NCBI GenBank assembly: GCA_900550625.1
Contig: URSW01000050.1
Span: 1-9,165, forward strand
Reading direction: 5' to 3'
Source of the DNA: an uncultured Eubacteriales bacterium
Lineage (GTDB): Bacteria > Bacillota > Clostridia > Oscillospirales > CAG-272
Length of the DNA stretch: 9,165 bases
Shown here: positions 4,889 through 9,165 of the stretch, piece by piece
How positions within the stretch are numbered: position 1 is the first letter of the stretch
Layout of the letters: every line of letters starts with the position of its first letter
Made by a program: the position numbers and the translations under genes
The notes under the pieces: generated by a model
What the model was told of the DNA's origin: nothing
The model's database searches: none
Seen by the model: the letters and a program-made list of their open reading frames with translations, nothing else

Positions 4889-6946
4889 ATGGCAGATTTC
4901 AACACCAAAGTCATCCGTAACGTATGCTTGCTTGGTCACGGCGGAAGCGGCAAGACCTCACTCGCCGAGGCAATGCTGTATTCCGCTAAAGCCTGCGACC
5001 GCCTCGGCAAGGTTCCCGAAGGAAACACCGTATGCGACTACGACGCCGAAGAGATAAAGCGCGGCTTTTCCGTCGGACTTTCGATCGCATCGTTCCCCTG
5101 GAACACCGTCAAGATCAATCTGCTCGACACCCCCGGCACGCTTGATTTCGAGGGTGAAGTGAGAAGCGGCATCCGTGCCGCAGACGCTGCCGTCATCGTC
5201 ATCGACGGCAAATCCGGCGTCGAGGTAGGCGCCGAGCTCGCGTGGGATCTCGCCACGGAGGCAAAGGTTCCCCGCGCATTCTTCATCAACAAATACGACG
5301 ACGCCGAAGCAAGCTTCGAGCGTGTATTCAACGCACTGCGCGACCGTTTCGGGATCCAGCTTTGTCCGGCTCTCGTTCCGGTCAAGAGAAACGGAAAATT
5401 CGAGCTCATTGATCTCGTATCGATGAAGCTTTACAACTTCGATGAGAAGGGCACGCGAAGCGAAGCCGAGCTCACCGAGGAATACATAAAGATCGGCGAC
5501 AAGTACAAGGACGCTCTCAACGAGGCGATCGCAGGAACGAATGACGAGCTCATGGAGAAATACTTCGCGGGTGAGGAGATCTCCACCGAGGAGAGCACTC
5601 TCGCGCTCCATGAGGGCATAATCTCCGGCGACATCGTTCCCGTTTACTGCGGAAGCGCGGCTAAACTCTGGGGCATCCGCGCGCTGCTCGACGCGATTGA
5701 AGGATCGTTCCCGCGCCACACCGCGAAGAAAAACGAAACCGTGATCGAGAACGGCGAAGAAAAGCCGTATCCGATCGATCCCGAAGGCGAATGCTCCGTA
5801 TTCGTGTTCAAAACGGTATCGGATCAGTTCGGAAAGCAGACGTACTTCAAGGTAATGTCGGGCACGCTCCGCCGCGACATGACGCTTAAAAATTCCGCGA
5901 GCGGAAGCGAAGAGAAGATGGCTCATTTCTACTCGCCCTGCGGAAAGAAGCAGACCGAATACGAAGTAATGCACGCCGGTGACATCGGCGTTATATCGAA
6001 GCTCGGACGCACCGCGACGAATGACACGCTTTCGCAGTCCGGCACGCTCACCTTCAGGAAGATCGATTTCCCGGAGCCGTACATGGCGAAATCCGTCGTC
6101 GCATCCGGCAAGGGAGACGAGGACAAGATCGCCGCGTCGATACTGAAGCTGACCGACGAGGATCCGACGCTGAAATTCGAAAACAACGCCGAGACGAAGC
6201 AGATGCTGATCTACGGCATGGGCGATATGCAGCTTGACGTGGCGGTTTCGCGCCTGAAGTCGCGCTACGGCGTGACCGTGCAGACCGGCGAGCCCGAGAT
6301 CGCTTACCGCGAGACGATAAAGAAGCGCGTACAGGTCGAAGGAAAGCACAAGAAGCAGTCCGGCGGTTCCGGACAGTACGGACACGTCAAGATCACGTTC
6401 TCTCCCGGAGAGGCGGAAGGTCTGACCTTCACGCAGAGCGTCGTCGGAGGAAACGTGCCGAAGGGATACTACCCCGCAGTCGAGAAGGGACTTCTCGAGG
6501 CTATGCAGGAGGGTGTTCTCGCGGGATATCCCGTGGTGAATCTCGCCGCCGATCTCTACGACGGATCGTATCATCCGGTCGATTCGAACGAGATCTCGTT
6601 CAAGCTTGCCGCGCGGCTTGCGTACAAGGAAGGTCTGCCGAAGGCGGATCCGATCCTGCTCGAGCCTGTCGGAAAGCTCAACGTCACCGTGCCGGATGCG
6701 CTCGTGGGCGATGTGATCGGCGACCTCAACAAGAGGCGCGGCCGCGTGCTCGGTATGAATCCCGCCGAAGGCAAGAGCGGATTCACCGTAGTCGAGGCGG
6801 ACGTTCCGAAATCGGAGATGACGGATTACGTTATCGCACTGCGCGCAATGTCGCAGGGACGCGCGCGCTTTACGTTCAAGGTAGAGCGCTACGAGGAAGT
6901 GCCCGGCAACATCGCACAGAAGATAATCGCCGCCCGCGCGAAATAA
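4889..6946 (+). CDS. fusA: Elongation factor G-like GTPase (EF-G paralogue)
   Basis: A translational GTPase of 685 residues with full EF-G architecture. The G domain has the P-loop GHGGSGKT (16-23), DTPG (80-83), NKYD (134-137) and a CGSAAK G5 motif (254-259). Domain II follows, then III-V, with SGGSGQYGHVKI (about 490-501) and GSYHPVDSNEISF in domain IV, where His562 matches the tip histidine of E. coli EF-G (His583). The P-loop, the switch I segment KRGFSVGLSI, and Thr84 in place of the catalytic His of canonical DTPGH place it in the divergent EF-G-like group rather than the main FusA. The start is set by AAAGGAGA (4873-4880), 8 nt upstream. It stands alone with its own promoter and terminator, not next to rpsL, rpsG or tuf, which also suggests a paralogue. 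Whether it translocates, recycles ribosomes or acts elsewhere cannot be read from sequence. Confidence 0.93.
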   Translation: MADFNTKVIRNVCLLGHGGSGKTSLAEAMLYSAKACDRLGKVPEGNTVCDYDAEEIKRGFSVGLSIASFPWNTVKINLLDTPGTLDFEGEVRSGIRAADAAVIVIDGKSGVEVGAELAWDLATEAKVPRAFFINKYDDAEASFERVFNALRDRFGIQLCPALVPVKRNGKFELIDLVSMKLYNFDEKGTRSEAELTEEYIKIGDKYKDALNEAIAGTNDELMEKYFAGEEISTEESTLALHEGIISGDIVPVYCGSAAKLWGIRALLDAIEGSFPRHTAKKNETVIENGEEKPYPIDPEGECSVFVFKTVSDQFGKQTYFKVMSGTLRRDMTLKNSASGSEEKMAHFYSPCGKKQTEYEVMHAGDIGVISKLGRTATNDTLSQSGTLTFRKIDFPEPYMAKSVVASGKGDEDKIAASILKLTDEDPTLKFENNAETKQMLIYGMGDMQLDVAVSRLKSRYGVTVQTGEPEIAYRETIKKRVQVEGKHKKQSGGSGQYGHVKITFSPGEAEGLTFTQSVVGGNVPKGYYPAVEKGLLEAMQEGVLAGYPVVNLAADLYDGSYHPVDSNEISFKLAARLAYKEGLPKADPILLEPVGKLNVTVPDALVGDVIGDLNKRRGRVLGMNPAEGKSGFTVVEADVPKSEMTDYVIALRAMSQGRARFTFKVERYEEVPGNIAQKIIAARAK

Positions 6947-6957
6947 AAGAAATACGG

Positions 6958-6993
6958 ACAGGGGAAGTCTTACGGCTTCCCCTGTTTTTTATT
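6958..6993 (+). terminator. Terminator of the EF-G-like gene
   Basis: ACAGGGGAAG (6958-6967) pairs perfectly with CTTCCCCTGT (6976-6985) across an 8-nt loop and runs into TTTTTTATTAT. It begins 11 nt after the stop codon. Confidence 0.93.
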
Positions 6994-7094
6994 ATATGGT
7001 TGAGGCGCGGCGGCGCGGGAGCGGTGGTGATACGCGGCTGCAGTTGTACGCAGCACAACATACGAACGGCAGGTATTTTCGTTATCTCAAAAAT

Positions 7095-7122
7095 GAATTC
7101 CGTTGTTTTAACAACGGAATTC
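7095..7122. repeat. Fully symmetric copy of the palindromic repeat
   Basis: GAATTCCGTTGTT (7095-7107) and AACAACGGAATTC (7110-7122) form a perfect 13-bp inverted repeat around a TT centre. The other copies carry GGAATTC on one side only and ATTTA on the other. The centre is TT here and AA in the three copies that follow. Confidence 0.9.
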
Positions 7123-7576
7123 AAGCGTAAATATGCTGAAATACCCCGCCGTCCACGGGATTTTCACGATTTTCGCGGGGAGTCTTTGATTTTTCGGAAA
7201 CTCGCGCGGGTTCTGTGGTACGGACGGGTGTTTTTGAAGTTTCGTTTTCAATTTACGTTGTTAAAACAACGGAATTCGGGTGCAAATATGTTAAAACGCC
7301 CCGCTGCCTGCGGAATTTTCCCGATTTTCGCGGGGATTCTTTGATTTTTTGGAAATCCGTGCGGATTTTGCGGCGAGGGCAGGTGTTTTTGATGTTCCAT
7401 TTTCGATTTACGTTGTTAAAACAACGGAATTCGTTCAATCGTAGTGTGAATGCGGGTGAATTTCACGCCGTGATGCGGACGCGGGCTGCGCAAATCCGAA
7501 ATGAGAATGCCGCCGCGCAGAAAGGAGCGTTTTCGGGATTCCGAAAATGATTTACGTTGTTAAAACAACGGAATTC
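7095..7576 (+). repeat. Tandem array of four palindromic repeats (about 155-bp units)
   Basis: Palindrome cores CGTTGTTaaAACAACG start at 7101, 7256, 7411 and 7555, a period of 155, 155 and 144 bp. The last three are in the same orientation with flanks ATTTA and GGAATTC. The first two spacers are homologous: each has AAATATG shortly after the palindrome, then CCCCGC...GCGGGG (7144-7180 and 7299-7335), a T-rich run, and a GGTGTTTTTGA phrase before the next copy. The third spacer has diverged. Homologous spacers and long spacing separate this from a CRISPR array. No gene is apparent within it. Confidence 0.85.
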
Positions 7577-7666
7577 GGCAGACATCCCCACAAAATCCGC
7601 AAAATCGTGCCGGGCGGTTGCCGCGAACCACGCAGCAAATCCCGAGCGCGTCGGGCAGGCACGGGA

Positions 7667-7978
7667 TCACTCGCCGTCCCAGCGAAAGCGCTTCATGTCC
7701 ACATTGCCGCCCGAGGTGAATTCCACGCCTTCCGCCTCAAGCAATTCCCGCTGGCGATCCCAGCCGGGAGCCGTCCGCCCAGCATGATTCACAACGCGAT
7801 GGCACGGATAATCGCCGTACAAATCCGCCCTGCTCAGTACTCTTCCGACAAGTCTTGCGTTTTTCTCTCTGCCGATCAGACGGGCGATCTGCCCGTAAGT
7901 CGCCACCTTCCCCGCCGGGATCTCCTCCGTGACCGACAGAATCTCGTAGATCAGCCGATCGTCCGTATGCTTTTTCAT
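7667..7978 (-). CDS. MGMT-family DNA-binding domain protein (short alkyltransferase-like)
   Basis: A 103-residue protein equivalent to the C-terminal DNA-binding/catalytic domain of O6-methylguanine-DNA methyltransferase, without the N-terminal domain of Ada or Ogt. Visible family motifs are IPAGKVATYGQIARLIG (20-36) and YPCHRVVNHAGRTAPGW (57-73). Cys59 sits in the PCHR motif of true methyltransferases; many stand-alone alkyltransferase-like proteins have Trp there and cannot transfer the alkyl group. It may therefore repair alkylated guanine directly, or bind such lesions for excision repair. The start is supported by AAAGGTGAT just upstream (7984-7990 on the plus strand). Its 5' side abuts the composite repeat, and no clear promoter was found. 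It appears monocistronic. Confidence 0.9.
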   Translation of the reverse strand: MKKHTDDRLIYEILSVTEEIPAGKVATYGQIARLIGREKNARLVGRVLSRADLYGDYPCHRVVNHAGRTAPGWDRQRELLEAEGVEFTSGGNVDMKRFRWDGE

Positions 7979-7997
7979 TGCGTATCACCTTTCCACA

Positions 7998-8074
7998 GGA
8001 CACGGTATGATGTTATGTGATAACTTGTACGTCCGCTTACCGTGTCCGCGAGTTTGACGCAATGCGTCAAACTC
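7998..8074. repeat. Double hairpin of composite repeat copy 2
   Basis: GGACACGGTA (7998-8007) pairs with TACCGTGTCC (8038-8047), a 10-bp stem. Next to it GAGTTTGACGC (8050-8060) and GCGTCAAACTC (8064-8074) form an 11-bp stem with a 3-nt loop. Flanks match copy 1 in inverted orientation, but the inner stem sequence differs at six pairs, each with a matching change on the other strand. Confidence 0.85.
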
Positions 8075-8150
8075 CAACGTAAGACTGAGGCTAAGCACGG
8101 TATGACGTTATGCGGTAACTGCACATCAACTTAACGTCTCTCTAAGATTG

Positions 8151-8175
8151 GCATGGCATTCTCCGAATGCCATGC
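8151..8175. repeat. Third 11-bp/3-nt hairpin
   Basis: GCATGGCATTC (8151-8161) and GAATGCCATGC (8165-8175) are a perfect 11-bp stem with loop TCC, the same dimensions as the inner hairpins at 3566-3590 and 8050-8074. It is preceded by CTAAGATTG and followed by GGGAGC, which loosely resemble the CTTACGTTG and GGGGAC flanks of the others. Confidence 0.7.
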
Positions 8176-8439
8176 GGGAGCTTTATATGTTGGGGCGTTG
8201 CCCCAAAGCCCCATTGGGGATTTCATCCCCAAACCCCTGAGCGGGGACGCCCCCGCAGGCGTTCTGTTAAGTACAGCGAAAACTATACGATACCTTCCGA
8301 AAGAAAGACCTACACCAATACTCTTCAGTTCAAAAATTTTTGGAAGCTTCCGGGCGAAGCCCGCAAGCATGGGGTCACGGGGAAAGCCCCTTTTTTTAAA
8401 AAGGGGTTTCCCCGGTCGTTTCTTTTTCCCTATCCCCCG

Positions 8440-8456
8440 AAAAATCGAAGATTTTT
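8440..8456. repeat. AT-rich hairpin before the HTH gene promoter
   Basis: AAAAATC (8440-8446) and GATTTTT (8450-8456) pair across GAA. On either strand it is flanked by T or A tracts, so it could act as a weak terminator isolating the next gene from transcription through the repeat. Confidence 0.35.
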
Positions 8457-8499
8457 TGAAAAAGCAAGTGCTGCTTGACAAAATTCAAAACAGATTATA

Positions 8500-8528
8500 T
8501 TGCCTGCAAGCGAAAAATGTGATATAAT
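8500..8528 (+). promoter_or_regulatory. Promoter of the HTH-transmembrane gene
   Basis: TTGCCT (8500-8505) lies 17 bp before a perfect TATAAT (8523-8528), with TGTGA in front as an extended -10. Transcription would start near 8535, about 30 nt before the ATG. A TTGACA at 8475-8480 is also present but has no good -10 at the right distance. Confidence 0.78.
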
Positions 8529-8565
8529 GCAGAAAAATTCAAAGGAAACAAAGGAAAACGGAGCA

Positions 8566-9165
8566 ATGTTATCTGACAATATAAAACGGTACCGAAAAGA
8601 AATCGGCATGTCTCAGGACGAACTTGCGGAAAAACTCGATGTCTCAAGGCAAAGCGTCAGCCTTTGGGAAACCGGACAGACACAGCCCACTATCGAAAAC
8701 GTTATTTCTCTTGCGAAGATTTTCGGCATTACTTCGGATGCCCTTTTGGCAGATTCCGACGGCGCTTCCCCTGCCGAGAACGACTCTGCCCCCGACGATC
8801 GGACGGATAATGCACCGGACGGCGCCGGGGACGCTGCCGAGAAAAATCCGGCAGACCCCGACGAGGAAAATGCCGATCCCGGAAAGAAAAAGAAAACGCT
8901 CATCCTCATCACGGCGATTGCCGCAGCCGCCGTCATCGCCTGCGTCATTCTGATGATCGTTCTGTTCGGCGGCGGAAACAAAAAGGACGCCCCCGATCTG
9001 CCGGGTGCCTCTTCCGATACCGAGGCACTGCCTGCCGCCGTGACCTCCGATTCCGCCGAATCGGATACCGCGAACGGTACCGATACCACCGCCGCGGACG
9101 GTACTCCCGATCCGGAGATCTCGCAGGACGGCGAAGCTTCCCCCAATTCCGGTGAAGCCGTACCC
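8566..9165 (+). CDS. XRE-family HTH protein with a transmembrane segment (3' end outside window)
   Basis: The frame is open from ATG 8566 to the window edge, 200 codons, with no stop. Residues 5-62 are a clear Cro/C1-type helix-turn-helix: IKRYRKEIGMSQDELAEKLDVSRQSVSLWETGQTQPTIENVISLAKIFGI (written here as helices 1-5 of the domain; key residues are Gln17, Leu20, Ala21, Ser30, Trp34 and Glu35). An Asp/Glu/Pro/Ala-rich linker (63-105) leads to KKKK (107-110), one hydrophobic span (111-134), and a Ser/Thr/Asp/Ala-rich tail expected outside the membrane. This suggests a membrane-anchored DNA-binding regulator; the signal and targets are unknown. AAAGGA (8550-8555) lies 10 nt before the start and a GGAG is only 2 nt away. 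Confidence 0.88.
   Translation, partial: MLSDNIKRYRKEIGMSQDELAEKLDVSRQSVSLWETGQTQPTIENVISLAKIFGITSDALLADSDGASPAENDSAPDDRTDNAPDGAGDAAEKNPADPDEENADPGKKKKTLILITAIAAAAVIACVILMIVLFGGGNKKDAPDLPGASSDTEALPAAVTSDSAESDTANGTDTTAADGTPDPEISQDGEASPNSGEAVP

Larger units (their letters stand above)
7995..8415 (+). repeat. Composite hairpin repeat, copy 2
   Basis: This has the same order of blocks as copy 1 read on its minus strand: ACAGGACACGG (7995-8005) with its partner at 8038-8047; an 11-bp/3-nt hairpin (8050-8074); CCAACGTAAGACTG; GTTAAGTACAGCGAAAACT (8266-8284); CTTCCGAAAGAAAG (8294-8307); CAGTTCAAAAATTTTTGG (8326-8343); a CGGGC-GAA-GCCCG hairpin (8351-8363); and a final palindrome CGGGGAAA-g-CCCCTTTTT with AAAAAGGGGTTTCCCCG (8378-8414). 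Extra GC-rich hairpins (8185-8260) and a duplicated arm (8096-8133) are unique to this copy. It separates the MGMT gene from the HTH gene promoter. No coding frame inside is convincing. Confidence 0.75.

Noticed and set aside
4958..6574. 538-codon minus-strand frame opposite the EF-G-like gene
   Set aside because: It lies wholly antisense to a clearly conserved gene, has no recognisable domain, and is explained by the GC-rich codon use of that gene.
7095..7576. CRISPR array
   Set aside because: Repeats are palindromes of under 30 bp spaced about 155 bp apart, spacers are homologous to each other, and no cas gene is present.
7640..7666. Terminator for the MGMT-family gene on the minus strand
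   Set aside because: Only a 5-bp CCCGA/TCGGG stem followed by ATTTG was found, too weak to annotate.
7547..8020. 157-codon plus-strand frame opposite the MGMT-family gene
   Set aside because: It is antisense to a gene with clear family motifs and begins in the palindrome array.
8153..8527. Plus- and minus-strand frames of 103-124 codons across composite repeat copy 2
   Set aside because: Same repeat origin; they overlap in three frames and run into the HTH gene promoter.

Overview
The window looks like a chromosomal segment from a Gram-positive member of the Clostridia, probably an uncultured or gut Oscillospiraceae- or Christensenellales-like lineage. The evidence is the gene order rpmG-secE-nusG-rplK-rplA, strong AAGGAGG-type ribosome binding sites, sigma-A promoters with TGn-extended -10 boxes, a moderately high GC content with AT-rich promoters, and large amounts of GC-rich hairpin-forming intergenic repeats. 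The lineage is an inference from style and protein flavour, not from a search.

Layout. Positions 1-758 carry no convincing gene. They hold two inverted copies of a short palindromic repeat, a terminator-like hairpin and a 39-bp tandem repeat. A near-consensus promoter (759-788) and a hairpin-rich leader then drive rpmG (L33), secE, nusG, rplK (L11) and rplA (L1), which end at a perfect 13-bp terminator (3222-3256). Between nusG and rplK the RNA can fold into a close mimic of the 23S rRNA site bound by L1, the expected autogenous control point for the L11-L1 pair. Positions 3270-3643 hold a composite non-coding repeat on the minus strand. A DUF4234-type small membrane protein with its own consensus promoter follows on the minus strand. 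After about 500 bp without a gene, a monocistronic EF-G-like GTPase (4889-6946) lies between its own promoter and terminator.

Downstream of it, 7095-7576 is an array of four copies of the same palindrome seen at the window start, spaced 155, 155 and 144 bp apart with homologous spacers. A short, single-domain methylguanine-methyltransferase family protein that retains PCHR lies on the minus strand (7667-7978). A second copy of the composite repeat (7995-8415) lies in inverted orientation to the first. The window ends inside an XRE-type helix-turn-helix protein with a transmembrane segment (8566 to the edge).

The genes are mainly translation and protein export housekeeping: two ribosomal stalk-base proteins (L11, L1), L33, the SecE translocase subunit, the NusG elongation factor and an EF-G paralogue. 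The most unusual content is non-coding. The two composite repeats share conserved flanks and an 11-bp stem with a 3-nt loop. Six of the 11 stem base pairs differ between the copies, and every change is compensated, which points to a conserved structure rather than a conserved sequence. No complete defence, mobile or biosynthetic system is visible.
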